Shown: piece by piece, positions 1 to 9,640 of the stretch | Layout: each line of letters opens with the position of its first letter | Position numbering within the stretch: position 1 is the stretch's first letter | Made by a program: the position numbers and the translations under genes | Notes under the pieces: generated by a model | Databases searched by the model: none | Seen by the model: the letters and a program-made list of their open reading frames with translations, nothing else | Told to the model about the DNA's origin: nothing | NCBI RefSeq assembly: GCF_002086515.1 | Contig: NZ_MVHH01000002.1 | Location: forward strand, 1 to 64,000 | Length of the DNA stretch: 64,000 nt | Source of the DNA: Mycolicibacter arupensis | GTDB taxonomy: Bacteria; Actinomycetota; Actinomycetes; Mycobacteriales; Mycobacteriaceae | Direction of reading: 5' to 3'

Positions 1-475
1 GGTCGGCCAGGTGCGCTTCGGCCTGGGCCAGGGTACCGGCATCGATATCGGCGGGTAGGTAGCTGAAGAAGGAGCGGATCACCGCGATATGTCCCGCCCC
101 GATGGTGCCGGCTCGTTGCGCGGTAGCCACCGCGGGCCGCACCGGTTCCAACGGCTCGCCGGTCAACGTTCGGCGGGCCCCGAGTTCGGCGGCTTCGGCG
201 ATACGGCGTCCGGCTTCCCCGCGGGTGATGTGCAACTCGTCGGCCAGGATCCAGCGGGGCTTGCCACCGACCTCGGCCGGGTCGGCGGCGGCCAGCTGAT
301 TCACCAGCGGATGCTCCACTGCCGGCAGGCGGCGTCGCAGCTTCTCGCAGCGCCGCAGCAGGGCCACACATTCCCGGGGCGTCAACGCATCGAAGTCCAA
401 CTCCAACGCCCGGTCCAGGTCAGCCGAGAGCGCGTCGAAGGCTTCGACAACTTCCTCGCGACCACTCGAACGCAT
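1..475 (-). CDS. DUF222 / 13E12-type HNH endonuclease family protein, N-terminal part (cut by window edge)
   Basis: This is an open frame from an ATG at 475 running off the left edge. The protein begins MRSSGREEVVEAFDALSADL and continues with an alpha-helical, Arg/Glu-rich segment containing LLRRCEKLRRRLPAVEH. A stretch resembling the DUF222 core follows (ITRGEAGRRIAEAAEL, then GTIGAGHIAVIRSFF). These features match the N-terminal half of the mycobacterial 13E12 repeat family, whose C-terminal half usually carries an HNH nuclease motif; that half lies outside the window. Family members are multicopy and their role is not established. The gene is separated from rsmE by about 95 bases. The family call is moderately confident. 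Confidence 0.7.
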   Translation of the reverse strand, partial: MRSSGREEVVEAFDALSADLDRALELDFDALTPRECVALLRRCEKLRRRLPAVEHPLVNQLAAADPAEVGGKPRWILADELHITRGEAGRRIAEAAELGARRTLTGEPLEPVRPAVATAQRAGTIGAGHIAVIRSFFSYLPADIDAGTLAQAEAHLAD

Positions 476-571
476 GTGCTAAGACTAGCGCCGGGGTCCG
501 ACAAGTCACGGAAACTCAACCACACCTAAAACCACAGTGACACAAGTGAATACAGTGACACTGCGGGCGAA

Positions 572-1321
572 CTATTCAGTCCCCCAGCGTGGCGTCAGCA
601 CCCCGAGCGCACCCAGCGCGACCGCGGCGGCGGTGGAGGTGCGCAACACCGTCGGCCCTAGCCGGACCACGGCCGCCCCGGCCCCGGTCAACGCCGTCAG
701 CTCCGCCTCGGTGATACCGCCTTCGGGCCCGACCACCAGGGCCAGGGCCGGCGCACCCGCCCCGACGGCATCGGCCAGGGCGGCGCCGGCCGCGTCATGC
801 AGCACCAGGACCCTGGTGCCGGCGGCCACCTGCTCGCGGACCCAGGACACCAATTCGGCGCCGGCCAACACTCCGTCCACCGGCGGAATGTAGGCCCTGC
901 GGGATTGTCCGGCTGCCGCGCGGGCCACCGCCTGCCAGCGCCGCACTCCCTTGTCGGCGCGCGAACCGTCCCACCGGGCCACGCATCGGTCGGCCTGCCA
1001 GGCCACGAAGGCGTCGGCACCGGCCTCGGTGGCCAATTCGATCGCCAACTCGGATCGCTCGGATTTGGGCAACGCCTGGACCACCGTGACTGGCGGACTG
1101 GGAGGCTCGACCTGGGACCGCTCCAACACCCGCGCCCGCAACCCGGCGCGGTCGGCCTCCTCGACTTCGCACTGCGCCATGACACCGGCACCATCACCGA
1201 GGGTGAGCTGCTCACCGGGCCGGATCCGGCGCACCGTCGCGGCGTGGAAGCCGGCGTCGCCACCGACTACCGCCACCGAACCCACTTCGGGCAGCGCGTC
1301 GACGTAGAACAGGCCGGCCAC
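572..1321 (-). CDS. rsmE: 16S rRNA (uracil1498-N3)-methyltransferase RsmE
   Basis: A 249-residue protein of the RsmE/SPOUT class, which transfers a methyl group from SAM to U1498 of 16S rRNA. The N-terminal PUA-like part contains [15 protein letters not shown]. The C-terminal knotted SAM site shows [10 protein letters not shown] and the terminal [15 protein letters not shown] motif typical of the family. The GTG at 1321 gives a start [14 protein letters not shown] that matches known mycobacterial homologues (Rv2372c type). The open frame continues upstream inside dnaJ2, but that part has no RsmE similarity. The start lies 7 bases beyond the dnaJ2 stop, so rsmE is probably co-transcribed with hrcA-dnaJ2. 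Confidence 0.93.
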   Translation of the reverse strand: MAGLFYVDALPEVGSVAVVGGDAGFHAATVRRIRPGEQLTLGDGAGVMAQCEVEEADRAGLRARVLERSQVEPPSPPVTVVQALPKSERSELAIELATEAGADAFVAWQADRCVARWDGSRADKGVRRWQAVARAAAGQSRRAYIPPVDGVLAGAELVSWVREQVAAGTRVLVLHDAAGAALADAVGAGAPALALVVGPEGGITEAELTALTGAGAAVVRLGPTVLRTSTAAAVALGALGVLTPRWGTE

Positions 1322-1328
1322 CGCGGGC

Positions 1329-2480
1329 TCAGCGCCCGGTGAAGGTTTCGCGCAGTCGGCTGAACAGTCCGCCGCTGGGCGGGGTCTGCGCCGAACGGAC
1401 TTCGGCGGACTCACGGTCACGGTGCTCTTTGAACTTGCGTAGCAGCTCGGTGTCATGGCTGTCGAGGCGCTCGGGAACAACAACCTCGATATGTGCGTGC
1501 AGATCGCCGCGCACTCCTGTGCGCACCTGCGGCATGCCACGGCCGCGCAGCACGATGGTGGCGCCCGGTTGGGTACCGGCAGGGATCGTGATGTCGACGG
1601 CACCATCGAGGATGGCGTCGACCACAACGGTGGCGCCCAGCGCCGCGTCGACCATCGGCACCGAAATGGTGCAGTGCAGATCATCGCCGTCGCGGATGAA
1701 GATCTCGTGGGGCTGTTCGTGCACCTCGACGTAGAGGTCGCCGGCCGGTCCACCACCCGGGCCGACCTCACCCTGCGCGGCCAGCCGAACACGCATCCCG
1801 TCGCCGACGCCGGCCGGGATCTTGACGCTGATCTCGCGGCGGGAACGCACCCGACCGTCGCCGCCGCACTGATGACAGGGATCCGGGATCACCTCGCCGA
1901 CCCCGCGGCAGGTCGGGCATGGCCGCGAGGTCATGACCTGACCCAGCAGTGAACGCTGCATGCTCTGCACCTCGCCGCGGCCGTGGCAGGTGTCGCAGGC
2001 GATGGGGCGCGAATCTCCGTTGGTGCCGCGGCCCTGGCAGCGGTCGCACAGCACCGCGGTGTCGACCGTGACGCGCTTGGTGACACCGGTCGCGCACTCG
2101 GTGAGGTCTAGGCGCAGTCGCAGCAACGAGTCCGAACCCGGCCGAACCCGGCCGACGGGGCCGCGCGAGGCGGCACCGCCGCCGAAGAACGCCTCGAACA
2201 CGTCCCCGAGGCCACCAAATCCCGAGGCGCCGCCGAAGCCGCCGAAGCCATTGCCGGCGCCGCTTTCCAGCGGGTCGCCGCCGAGGTCGACGATACGGCG
2301 CTTCTCCGGGTCGGAGAGCACCTCGTAGGCGGCGCTGATCTCCTTGAACTTGGCCTGCGCGGCCTCGTCGGGGTTGACGTCGGGATGGTAGGTGCGCGCC
2401 AGCTTGCGGTAGGCGCGCTTGAGCTCGGTGTCGCTGGCGTCCTTACCGACGCCCAGCAAGCCGTAATAGTCGCGTGCCAC
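1329..2480 (-). CDS. dnaJ2: Chaperone protein DnaJ2
   Basis: A 383-residue type I J-domain co-chaperone that stimulates DnaK ATPase activity. The J domain covers about residues 1-70 with the essential HPD motif in [10 protein letters not shown] Gly/Phe-rich linker follows ([17 protein letters not shown]). Four CxxCxGxG zinc-binding repeats come next ([32 protein letters not shown]), then the substrate-binding C-terminal beta domains. The gene starts at GTG 2480. It lies 33 bases downstream of hrcA, and mycobacterial genomes pair hrcA with dnaJ2 in this way. It is probably co-regulated with heat-shock genes through HrcA. Confidence 0.97.
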   Translation of the reverse strand: MARDYYGLLGVGKDASDTELKRAYRKLARTYHPDVNPDEAAQAKFKEISAAYEVLSDPEKRRIVDLGGDPLESGAGNGFGGFGGASGFGGLGDVFEAFFGGGAASRGPVGRVRPGSDSLLRLRLDLTECATGVTKRVTVDTAVLCDRCQGRGTNGDSRPIACDTCHGRGEVQSMQRSLLGQVMTSRPCPTCRGVGEVIPDPCHQCGGDGRVRSRREISVKIPAGVGDGMRVRLAAQGEVGPGGGPAGDLYVEVHEQPHEIFIRDGDDLHCTISVPMVDAALGATVVVDAILDGAVDITIPAGTQPGATIVLRGRGMPQVRTGVRGDLHAHIEVVVPERLDSHDTELLRKFKEHRDRESAEVRSAQTPPSGGLFSRLRETFTGR

Positions 2481-2513
2481 GCCTGACCCTTCCCACCTTC
2501 TGCCGACCGGAGA

Positions 2514-3557
2514 TCAGCGAGCCCCGAGCACTTCACCGATGTACATCGCCACCGCGGCGACACTGGCGATCGTTCCCGGATAGTCCATCCGAGTGGGACC
2601 CAACACCCCCATGCCCCCGTACACGGTGCCCTGTGACCCGTAAGCGGTGGACACCATCGAGGCCCCGGCCATCTCCTGCGCCTCGGTCTCGTGACCGATG
2701 CGCACCGTGACTTTACCGGCTTCCTGCTGCACAGCCAGCAGCCGCAGCACCACCACCTGCTCCTCGAGCACTTCCAGCACCGATCGCAGTGAGCTGCCGA
2801 AGTCGGCCGCGTTGCGGGTGAGGTTGGCCGTGCCTCCCAGCAGCAGGCGCTCCTCGCGGTGTTCGACCAGCGATTCCAGCAGTACGGTCGCCGAACGGCC
2901 GACCGCGTTCGCCAGCCCGGGTGAGAGCCCACTGCGCCCGTCCAGGTGACCGGCGAGTTCGGCGACCGCGGTCGAGGCCGCCGAGATCCGCTTGCCCTCC
3001 AGCGCGGCGCCGAGTAACTCCCGCAGCTGACTGAGCTGGTGGTCGTCGATGGGATCGCCAAGCTCGACGATGCGCTGATCGACCCGGCCGGAGTCGGTGA
3101 TCACCACCAGCAACAGCCGCGCCGGGGTCAGCGCGATCACCTCCAAGTGGCGCACCGTGGACACCGACAAGGTCGGATACTGCACCACGGCGACCTGCCG
3201 AGTCAGCTGCGCCAGGGTGCGCACCGCGCGGCGCAACACGTCGTCGAGGTCCACACCGGAGTCCAGGAACGACAGGATCGCCCGGCGCTCGGCGGCCGAC
3301 AGCGGCTTGACGTCGTCGATGCGGTCGACGAACTCCCGGTAGCCCTTCTCGGTGGGGACCCGCCCGGAACTGGTGTGCGGCTGGGCGATGTAGCCCTCGG
3401 CCTCCAACACCGCCATGTCATTGCGGACGGTGGCCGGAGAGACCCCCAGGTTGTGCCGCTCGACCAAAGCCTTGGAGCCGATGGGCTCCTTGGTGGCAAC
3501 GAAGTCCGCGACGATGGCGCGCAATACCTCCAAGCGGCGATCGTCAGCCACGCCCAT
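2514..3557 (-). CDS. hrcA: Heat-inducible transcription repressor HrcA
   Basis: A 347-residue HrcA repressor, which binds CIRCE operators of class I heat-shock genes. The N-terminal winged helix shows the segment ending [18 protein letters not shown], followed by [18 protein letters not shown], both diagnostic for HrcA. The C-terminal GAF-like part ends with the conserved [15 protein letters not shown] segment. The ATG at 3557 is preceded by a strong GGAGGTGAG ribosome-binding site. It is the first gene of the hrcA-dnaJ2-rsmE unit. I did not see a CIRCE element in the short upstream gap. Confidence 0.97.
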   Translation of the reverse strand: MGVADDRRLEVLRAIVADFVATKEPIGSKALVERHNLGVSPATVRNDMAVLEAEGYIAQPHTSSGRVPTEKGYREFVDRIDDVKPLSAAERRAILSFLDSGVDLDDVLRRAVRTLAQLTRQVAVVQYPTLSVSTVRHLEVIALTPARLLLVVITDSGRVDQRIVELGDPIDDHQLSQLRELLGAALEGKRISAASTAVAELAGHLDGRSGLSPGLANAVGRSATVLLESLVEHREERLLLGGTANLTRNAADFGSSLRSVLEVLEEQVVVLRLLAVQQEAGKVTVRIGHETEAQEMAGASMVSTAYGSQGTVYGGMGVLGPTRMDYPGTIASVAAVAMYIGEVLGAR

Positions 3558-3601
3558 GAGTGCTCACCTCCTGCGACGAACAGTTACGGCCGTTGTCGAT
3601 T

Positions 3602-4507
3602 TTACGGTGACGCCGCCACTAGCCGGTGCTCGATACCGTGCACGATCGCGGGCTCGGCGTCGCGCACCGAACAGGCGACGTCGACGAAGCGGGTCACCAG
3701 CGGTGACGGTTCGTCATCGGTCCAGCCGACCGCGATCACCGATCCGGGCCAGTCTCGTATCGACACGAACCGGACTCCGGTCGCCGGCATGAAGTGAGCC
3801 GCCGCCGCACTGGTGACGGCGATGGCCGCCCCAGCCGCGACCACCTGCGCCTCCTCGGTGATCGAGTCGGTACGCACGGTGTCGATCCGGGCCGCGTCGG
3901 CCCGCGCCGCGGCCAGGCTCCAGAACGCGTGGTGAGCGTCGTCCACGCTGGAGGACTGGGTGATCGGTTCGTCGAGGAGGTCCCGCACCGACACCGACTC
4001 TCGGCCGGCGAGGCGGTGCGATGCCGACACCATCGCCACGACAGGATCGATCGCGAGGATCTCAGTCATCAGGTTGGGTGTGCTCTGGGGCAACCGCAGG
4101 AAGGCCACGTCGGCCGCGCCCGACGCGACCCCCGCCGACGGATCGGTGACCGGGAATTCCCGCATCTGCACGCTGACGTCGGGGTGACGCTCCCGGAACT
4201 CGGCAATGATCGGCGCGGTCAGTTCGAGGGCGGCACCCGGCACGTACCCCAGTCGCAGGGTGCCCGCCATGCCGCGGGCGGTCTGTTGGGCAGCCGCGGC
4301 CGCGCCGTCCAACGCGGCCAAGACGGCCCGCGCGCCCTCGAGAAACACTTCGCCGGCGGGCGTCAGGGCCACGTTGCGGGTGGTTCGCTCGAACAATCTG
4401 ACGCCGAGTTCGTCCTCAAGGTCCTTGATCTGGCGGCTCAGGGCCTGCTGGGCCAGATACACGCGCGCCGCTGCCCGGCTGAAGTGCAGTTCCTCGGCGG
4501 CCACCAC
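3602..4507 (-). CDS. LysR-family transcriptional regulator, start uncertain
   Basis: A 301-residue regulator when read from GTG 4507. The winged helix-turn-helix lies at the very N terminus (LHFSRAAARVYLAQQALSRQIKDLEDELG), followed by FERTTRNVALTPAGE. The LysR substrate-binding domain fills the remainder (TLRLGYVPGAALELTAPII). The GTG start removes the usual first residues of the DNA-binding helix. The frame stays open upstream and would encode IDINTRKLRHFVVAAEELHF, beginning with an ATC codon at 4540. LysR proteins typically begin with a motif like MD-x-x-x-LRHF, so translation from the ATC is plausible. The gene is divergent from hisN. The target and effector are unknown. Confidence 0.85.
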   Translation of the reverse strand: MVAAEELHFSRAAARVYLAQQALSRQIKDLEDELGVRLFERTTRNVALTPAGEVFLEGARAVLAALDGAAAAAQQTARGMAGTLRLGYVPGAALELTAPIIAEFRERHPDVSVQMREFPVTDPSAGVASGAADVAFLRLPQSTPNLMTEILAIDPVVAMVSASHRLAGRESVSVRDLLDEPITQSSSVDDAHHAFWSLAAARADAARIDTVRTDSITEEAQVVAAGAAIAVTSAAAAHFMPATGVRFVSIRDWPGSVIAVGWTDDEPSPLVTRFVDVACSVRDAEPAIVHGIEHRLVAASP

Positions 4508-4755
4508 GAAGTGGCGCAGCTTGCGCGTGTTGATGTCGATAGAGCCCGATCCTAGGTCACGGCCTGCTGGTCAGACAGGGTTCGATCCGGTCGCGGAGCC
4601 GGGCACGGACAATAACGCCACGAACCGATGCTCCCGCGAGCCAGAAATTCCTACCTGTGTGGCACGCATTTATCTGCGTGCGGCGCGGGTCAGAATTTGG
4701 ACTAATTGACGAGCAAACACACCCCACGTCCATTTGCTGGTATTGTCCCCCGCTT

Positions 4756-5556
4756 GTGGGAATTGCAGCAACATCCATCAATGATGACCTGACGTTGGCG
4801 CTGGCCCTGGCGGACCTCGCGGACGCAATGACTATGGACCGGTTCGGCGCGCTGGACCTGCGGGTGGACACGAAACCCGATCTCACCCCGGTCACCGATG
4901 CCGACCGTGCGGTCGAGGTCGCGCTCCGTGACGCCCTGGCGCGCGATCGGCCCGACGACGACGTCCTGGGCGAGGAGTTCGGTGGCAGCGCCCTCTTCAG
5001 CGGCCGCCAGTGGGTCATCGACCCGATCGACGGAACCAAGAACTTCGTCCGGGGGGTGCCGGTGTGGGCCACCTTGATCTCGCTGCTCGACGACGGTGTG
5101 CCGCGCATCGGCGTGATCAGCGCGCCTGCGCTGGGCAGACGGTGGTGGGCCGGTGACGGCCTCGGCGCATTCGCCGCGGTCGGGGACGCCGCAGCACGTC
5201 GTCTGGCGGTGTCCGCGGTGGCCGACCTGAGCGCGGCGAGCCTGTCGTTCGCCGGACTCAAGCAGTGGGCGCAACTGGGACTGCGACAGCGTTTTCTGGA
5301 TCTGACCGACTCGGTGTGGCGAACCCGCAGCTACGGCGACTTCTGGGCCTACTGCCTGCTCGCCGAGGGTGCACTCGACGTGGTCGCCGAACCCACGGTC
5401 TCCCTTTGGGATCTGGCGGCACTGGATGTCCTGGTACGCGAGGCGGGCGGGGCTTTCACCGATCTGAGCGGCACCGCAGGCCCGCACGGCGGCAGCGCGG
5501 TGGCCAGCAACTCGCTGCTGCAGGCGGCGGTGCTCGACTGCCTCGGAGTGGGCTAG
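4756..5556 (+). CDS. hisN: Inositol-monophosphatase-family phosphatase, probable histidinol-phosphatase HisN
   Basis: About 266 residues from GTG 4756. Known mycobacterial HisN (Rv3137 type) hydrolyses L-histidinol phosphate. The IMPase metal site is visible: the LGEEFGG glutamate near residue 75, the [12 protein letters not shown] signature near residue 90, and [15 protein letters not shown] late in the protein. The frame is open further upstream, but homologous sequence begins near [18 protein letters not shown]. No good ribosome-binding site precedes the GTG, so the start is uncertain. The gene stands alone between a LysR regulator and a PLP enzyme. HisN versus another small-molecule phosphatase cannot be settled from sequence alone, but similarity to HisN is close. 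Confidence 0.85.
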   Translation: MGIAATSINDDLTLALALADLADAMTMDRFGALDLRVDTKPDLTPVTDADRAVEVALRDALARDRPDDDVLGEEFGGSALFSGRQWVIDPIDGTKNFVRGVPVWATLISLLDDGVPRIGVISAPALGRRWWAGDGLGAFAAVGDAAARRLAVSAVADLSAASLSFAGLKQWAQLGLRQRFLDLTDSVWRTRSYGDFWAYCLLAEGALDVVAEPTVSLWDLAALDVLVREAGGAFTDLSGTAGPHGGSAVASNSLLQAAVLDCLGVG

Positions 5557-5922
5557 CAACGGGCATTCCCTGCGGCCAAGGGATTCACAACCAGAATCTG
5601 TTAATCGCGTCGATTTTCGGTGTTGGAATTGTCAATGCTGATTTGACATTCTTGATCGGCGGCCATTGTGCACATGTGTCGGTAATTCCGGCTGACCAAT
5701 CGCAGCGGTCATGTGGGCGGGCAGGCGATCACGATTTCGAACTTCCCGATCGCGGCCGCGGCGGCCCCGGCGTGATGCAAAGGTATGGGCGCGACGTAAT
5801 GTGACGGCGCGCGAGTCGGTCATGGTTAGCTCTGCTATTGCGCGTGCGAACAACAACAACACGATGCTCCCTCTCCGGTGCCCGGCCTGGAGAGGTCTTC
5901 AAGATGGAGGATCCGCTTCACC
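5557..5922. other. Intergenic region with no supported gene
   Basis: This stretch of about 366 bases is clearly lower in GC than its neighbours in parts, for example around 5590-5700. It contains no open frame with coding character or family similarity. It probably carries the promoter of the PLP-lyase/kinase unit. GATGGAGGATC shortly before ATG 5923 is a candidate ribosome-binding site. No convincing operator or hairpin was recognised. Confidence 0.5.
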
Positions 5923-7317
5923 ATGTCCGACTTCCCCTATACGGACCGCTTCACCGTCAACCGCACGTTGCCCGAACGTGGCCGGCCGCGCGATGAGGTA
6001 CTGGCGGAGTTGCGTGAGATGGCGCAGGCCGAGGACCCCACCTGGGAGACCGGCAAAGTGTCCGGGACCATGTACTGCGGAGACCACGAGCACTACCGAT
6101 TCCTCGATGAGGCCTTCGGACTGTTCGCCCACGTGAACGTGCTGCAGCGCGACATCTGCCCGTCGGCAACCAAGTTCGAAGGCGAGATCATCGCGATGGC
6201 ACTGGATCTCATGCACGCCGAGGCCGTCACCGACGGCGAGCCGGTGGGCATGGTCACTACCGGGGGAACCGGCAGCATCATCCACGCGCTGTTGGCCTAC
6301 CGTGAGCACGCAGCCAAACATCGGGGCATCACCCGGCCGAATTTCATCAAGCCCGAAACCGGCCACCCGGCCTTCGACAAGGGCTGTCACCTGTTCGGCA
6401 TCGAGCTGCGCAAGGCCCCCATCGACCCGCAGACGGCGCAGGTCGACGTCGACTGGGTGGCCGCCAACATCGATGAGAACACCATCGCGATCATGGGCTC
6501 GGCCTGCAACTACGGCTACGGCACCGTCGACCCGATCCCGGAGCTGGGCCAGTTGGCGCTCGAACGCGGGGTGGGCTTGCACGTCGACGGGTGCCTGGGC
6601 GGTTTCGTGCTGCCGTTCGCCAACGAACTGGGCTACGACATTCCCCTTTTCGACTTCCGGGTCCCCGGCGTCACCAGCATCTCGGCGGACAACCACAAGT
6701 ACGGCTACGCGTTGAAGGGTTCTTCGACCCTGCTGTTCCGCGACAAGTCCTACCGCAACGCGCAGTACTTCTTCCTGCCGGACTGGACCGGCGGCAAGTA
6801 CATGTCCCCGGGAATCGAGGGATCCCGCTCGGGCGGGCTGATCGCCGCCGCGTGGGCCTCCATGGTCCAGCTGGGCCGGGAGGGGTACCGCAACTACGCC
6901 AAGGCGATCTTCGAGACCGCGGCGGCCATGCAGGACGCGGTGCGCAGCCACCCCGAGCTGACCATCATCGGCTCCCCCACGTTCTGCTTCAGCTTCCGGT
7001 CCGACGAGTTCGACATCTACCACGTGGCAGACGCCATGAAGCCTCAGGGCTGGCGGTTCAACGGCCAGCAGTACCCGAACGCGATTCACATGGCGGTCAC
7101 CCGGCCGCAGACCCAGCCCGGTGTGGTCGAAGCCTTCACCGCCGATCTCGACGACGCGATCGAGTACGCCAAGAAGAAGACCGCCGCCGGTGAGGCGCCG
7201 ATCAGCGCCGCGGTCTACGGCGGTGTCCCCGGCGGGATGACCGACGAGGCGGCCCATTTCATCGAAGGGTTCATGGAGCACATCCTCGACACCCAGCAGT
7301 CCCTGCCGCCCCAATGA
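5923..7317 (+). CDS. PLP-dependent decarboxylase/lyase, sphingosine-1-phosphate-lyase-like
   Basis: A 464-residue fold-type I PLP enzyme. The phosphate-binding glycine-rich turn is TTGGTGSI (about 112-119). HVDGCLGGF (about 220-228) carries the aspartate that contacts the pyridine nitrogen. SADNHKYGYA holds the PLP lysine near residue 259. The arrangement and length fit the group II decarboxylase/sphingosine-1-phosphate-lyase-like family. The true substrate in mycobacteria is not known to me. The first ATG of the open frame (5878) adds 15 unsupported residues; ATG 5923 has a GGAGG upstream. The stop overlaps the kinase start (ATGA), which implies coupled translation and a shared pathway. Confidence 0.82.
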   Translation: MSDFPYTDRFTVNRTLPERGRPRDEVLAELREMAQAEDPTWETGKVSGTMYCGDHEHYRFLDEAFGLFAHVNVLQRDICPSATKFEGEIIAMALDLMHAEAVTDGEPVGMVTTGGTGSIIHALLAYREHAAKHRGITRPNFIKPETGHPAFDKGCHLFGIELRKAPIDPQTAQVDVDWVAANIDENTIAIMGSACNYGYGTVDPIPELGQLALERGVGLHVDGCLGGFVLPFANELGYDIPLFDFRVPGVTSISADNHKYGYALKGSSTLLFRDKSYRNAQYFFLPDWTGGKYMSPGIEGSRSGGLIAAAWASMVQLGREGYRNYAKAIFETAAAMQDAVRSHPELTIIGSPTFCFSFRSDEFDIYHVADAMKPQGWRFNGQQYPNAIHMAVTRPQTQPGVVEAFTADLDDAIEYAKKKTAAGEAPISAAVYGGVPGGMTDEAAHFIEGFMEHILDTQQSLPPQ

Positions 7318-8852
7318 GCGACCGCTCCGCCCACATCATCCTGGCCGTCGACCTCGGAACCGGCGGCCCCAAAGTCGGCTTCGTGTCGTTGGACGGAACC
7401 GTGCTGTGGTCGGATCACGTTGAGGTCGCGACCGAATACGGCCCAGGCGGGGAAGCCACCCAGGACGCCGCCCTGTGGTGGTCGATCATCCGCGACGCCA
7501 CCCGACGCGGGTTGGCCGAAGGCGGTATCGACGGCCAGCGAGTCACCGGGGTGTCCATCACCGGGCAGTGGGCCAGCATCGTGCCGGTCGACGCCCAAGG
7601 GCGCCCGGTGGGGCCCTGCGTGATGTGGATGGACAGTCGCGGAGCGCCCTACAGCCGCAAGGCCTTCGGCGGGTGGCTGGCCGGTTACCGGCCGCGGGTG
7701 GTACTCAACTGGCTGCGCCGCAACGGCGGGGTCCCCTCCCCCAACGGTGACGACCCGATCGGGCACATGCTGCACCTGCAGCACGCCGACCCGGCGGTAT
7801 TCGCACAGACCCGCTGGCTGCTTGAGCCGGTGGACTACCTGAGCATGTGCTTCACCGGGCAAGCAGCCGCATCGCCGGCATCGATGACGGGCAGCTGGCT
7901 CACCGACAATCGAAAACTGGGCGTGCTGGACTACGACGACGTGCTGGTGCGTCTGGCCGGTGTGGACCGCGCGAAGCTGCCGCCGTTGCTGCCCACCGGA
8001 TCGATCATCGGCTCGGTGACACCCGAGGTCGCTGCCGAGCTCGGCATCTCGGCTGCGGCCCAGGTGGTCACCGGCAGCACGGACATGCACAGCGCCGCCG
8101 TGGGCTCCGGTGCGGTGCGGCCGGGCGAGCTGCACCTGACCATCTCGACCACCTCGTGGATAAGCTGCCCGATGCCGTCGAAGAAGACCGATGTGTTTCA
8201 TCAACTCGCCACGGTTCCGGGCCTGGACCCGTCGTCCTACCTCTTGGTCGACATGCAGGACACCGCCGGGCGCGCGCTGGAGTGGTTGCGCGACAACGTC
8301 TTCGATGGCCTGAACTACGACGCGCTGACGCAGCTGGCGGCCGGCGCACCGGCCGGATCCAACGGCGTGATCTTCACCCCGTGGCTCAAGGGCGAACGCT
8401 CCCCCGTCGACGACCGCCAGGCCCGGGGCGGTTTCCACAACCTTTCGCTGGCCACCACCCGCGCCGATCTGGTGCGTGCGGTGCTCGAAGGGGTGGCTTT
8501 CAACAGTCGCTGGCTGCTGCGGTACCTGGACCGGTTCGCGCCCAATTCCGGGCCGATCCGGATCATCGGCGGCGGCGCGCGGTCGGACCTGTGGTGCCAG
8601 ATCATGGCCGATGTGACGGGCCGCACCTACGAACGAGTCGCGGACCCGCTCAACGCCCAGCTCCGCGGCGCAGCGTTGTTCGCCGGAATCGGGATGGGTG
8701 TCCTGCGCCCCGACGAGCTGCGCCACCTGACCCCACTCGACGGCGTCTTCGAGCCCGACGCCGGCAATCGCGAGGTCTATGACCGGCTCTTCGCCGAATT
8801 CCCGGGGCTCTACAAGACGCAGAAGGGCATGTTCGGGCGCCTTAACCGCTGA
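7314..8852 (+). CDS. FGGY-family carbohydrate kinase (xylulokinase-like)
   Basis: A 512-residue ATP-dependent sugar or polyol kinase. The ASKHA fold shows the first phosphate motif DLGTGGPKVGF at the N terminus, VTGVSITGQWASIVPVD near residue 80, and the C-terminal adenosine motif IRIIGGGARSDLWCQIMAD near residue 415. The sequence resembles xylulokinase-type enzymes more than glycerol kinase, but the substrate cannot be assigned. ATG 7314 overlaps the stop of the PLP enzyme by four bases. A lyase yielding an aldehyde and a sugar kinase in one operon suggests catabolism of an unknown polyol or amino alcohol; that is inference. Confidence 0.85.
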   Translation: MSDRSAHIILAVDLGTGGPKVGFVSLDGTVLWSDHVEVATEYGPGGEATQDAALWWSIIRDATRRGLAEGGIDGQRVTGVSITGQWASIVPVDAQGRPVGPCVMWMDSRGAPYSRKAFGGWLAGYRPRVVLNWLRRNGGVPSPNGDDPIGHMLHLQHADPAVFAQTRWLLEPVDYLSMCFTGQAAASPASMTGSWLTDNRKLGVLDYDDVLVRLAGVDRAKLPPLLPTGSIIGSVTPEVAAELGISAAAQVVTGSTDMHSAAVGSGAVRPGELHLTISTTSWISCPMPSKKTDVFHQLATVPGLDPSSYLLVDMQDTAGRALEWLRDNVFDGLNYDALTQLAAGAPAGSNGVIFTPWLKGERSPVDDRQARGGFHNLSLATTRADLVRAVLEGVAFNSRWLLRYLDRFAPNSGPIRIIGGGARSDLWCQIMADVTGRTYERVADPLNAQLRGAALFAGIGMGVLRPDELRHLTPLDGVFEPDAGNREVYDRLFAEFPGLYKTQKGMFGRLNR

Positions 8853-8855
8853 GCG

Positions 8856-8868
8856 CCGCTGCTAGCGG
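8856..8868. terminator. Small hairpin between convergent genes
   Basis: CCGCT-GCT-AGCGG forms a 5-bp stem with a 3-base loop in the 17-base gap between the convergent kinase and cfp2 stops. There is no U tract, so termination activity is only possible. Confidence 0.3.
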
Positions 8869-8869
8869 G

Positions 8870-9373
8870 CTAGTGAGCGCCGAGGATCTGTATCAGCTGG
8901 GTCGCCGAGTCCTGCGACAGCACCCAACTGCCCTGATCGACGAGCTGCAGCGGCACGGTCCGCGGCGCAGGCATCTTGGGGCCGGTGATGGTGACATTGG
9001 CCAACCCCTGCCCGTCGCCGGTCTGCACCACGTTGAGCACGTCGAAGTTGTAGGGCAGCTCCCCGTCGCGGTATGCCCGACGCAGCTCACTGTCGAGCCC
9101 GTGCCCCTCGTGCTGAGTGATGCCGTTCTCGACCAGATCGGCCTTCTCCTTGTAGCCGATACCGGCATCGCTGAGCCTGGTCAGCATGCCCGCGACCTCG
9201 CCGGTCGTGGGCAGCGGCACTCCAGACGGCGCCGGCGGTGCGGGCTCCTGCGGAATGGGCGCGTCAAGCACCGAGTCCTGCGGTGCGGCCGGCTCCGCGG
9301 ACGCGACGCCCCCCGTTGCGACCCCGATGGCGGCCAACGCCGCAGCGCCGATCAGTAGCATTCTTCCAGTCAC
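8870..9373 (-). CDS. cfp2: Secreted low-molecular-weight antigen CFP2 (MTB12)
   Basis: A 167-residue exported protein matching mycobacterial CFP2/MTB12. The N-terminal signal peptide (MTGRMLLIGAAALAAIG with a later VASAEP) is likely cleaved after ASA near residue 26. A Pro/Ala-rich segment (EPAPPAPSGVPLP) follows, then the folded domain with LVENGI and YNFDVLNVVQTG. The start is GTG 9373 with GAGGGGG upstream; an ATG four codons later is an alternative. The biochemical role is unknown and the family is known as a culture-filtrate antigen. It lies just downstream of mbtH in the same orientation, as in Rv2376c-Rv2377c, though probably with its own promoter. Confidence 0.93.
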   Translation of the reverse strand: MTGRMLLIGAAALAAIGVATGGVASAEPAAPQDSVLDAPIPQEPAPPAPSGVPLPTTGEVAGMLTRLSDAGIGYKEKADLVENGITQHEGHGLDSELRRAYRDGELPYNFDVLNVVQTGDGQGLANVTITGPKMPAPRTVPLQLVDQGSWVLSQDSATQLIQILGAH

Positions 9374-9409
9374 GGTTCCCCCTCGAATAGCGACGGTTAC
9401 CGCGCCAGG

Positions 9410-9640
9410 CTACCCCCGTTCGGCCGCCATGGCATCACGAAGACTCTTGGGCCGCAGGTCGTTCCAGTGCTGTTCTACGTATTCCAAGCAGGCCGAACGA
9501 GCGGCGCCCAGTTCACCTCCGTAGACCACGCGCCATCCGGCGGGCACATTGGCGAAAGTCGGCCACAGGCTGTACTGCTCCTCGTCATTGACCAGCACGT
9601 AGAAGCTGCCATTTTCGTCGTCAAAGGGATTGGTGCTCAT
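9410..9640 (-). CDS. mbtH: MbtH, adenylation-domain activator of mycobactin NRPSs
   Basis: A 76-residue founding-type MbtH-like protein. It binds NRPS adenylation domains and supports their solubility and activity. The family signature is clear: [24 protein letters not shown], then [13 protein letters not shown], and a C-terminal [10 protein letters not shown]. The start is ATG 9640 after GAGGAGATCCG. A longer frame from 9685 is not supported because it overlaps mbtG. The gene overlaps the mbtG 3' end by 20 bases and is the last gene of the mbtT-C-D-E-F-G-H unit. Confidence 0.97.
   Translation of the reverse strand: MSTNPFDDENGSFYVLVNDEEQYSLWPTFANVPAGWRVVYGGELGAARSACLEYVEQHWNDLRPKSLRDAMAAERG

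Noticed and set aside
3558..3601. CIRCE element upstream of hrcA
   Set aside because: No TTAGCACTC-N9-GAGTGCTAA repeat is visible; GAGTGCTCA is part of the ribosome-binding region and has no partner arm.
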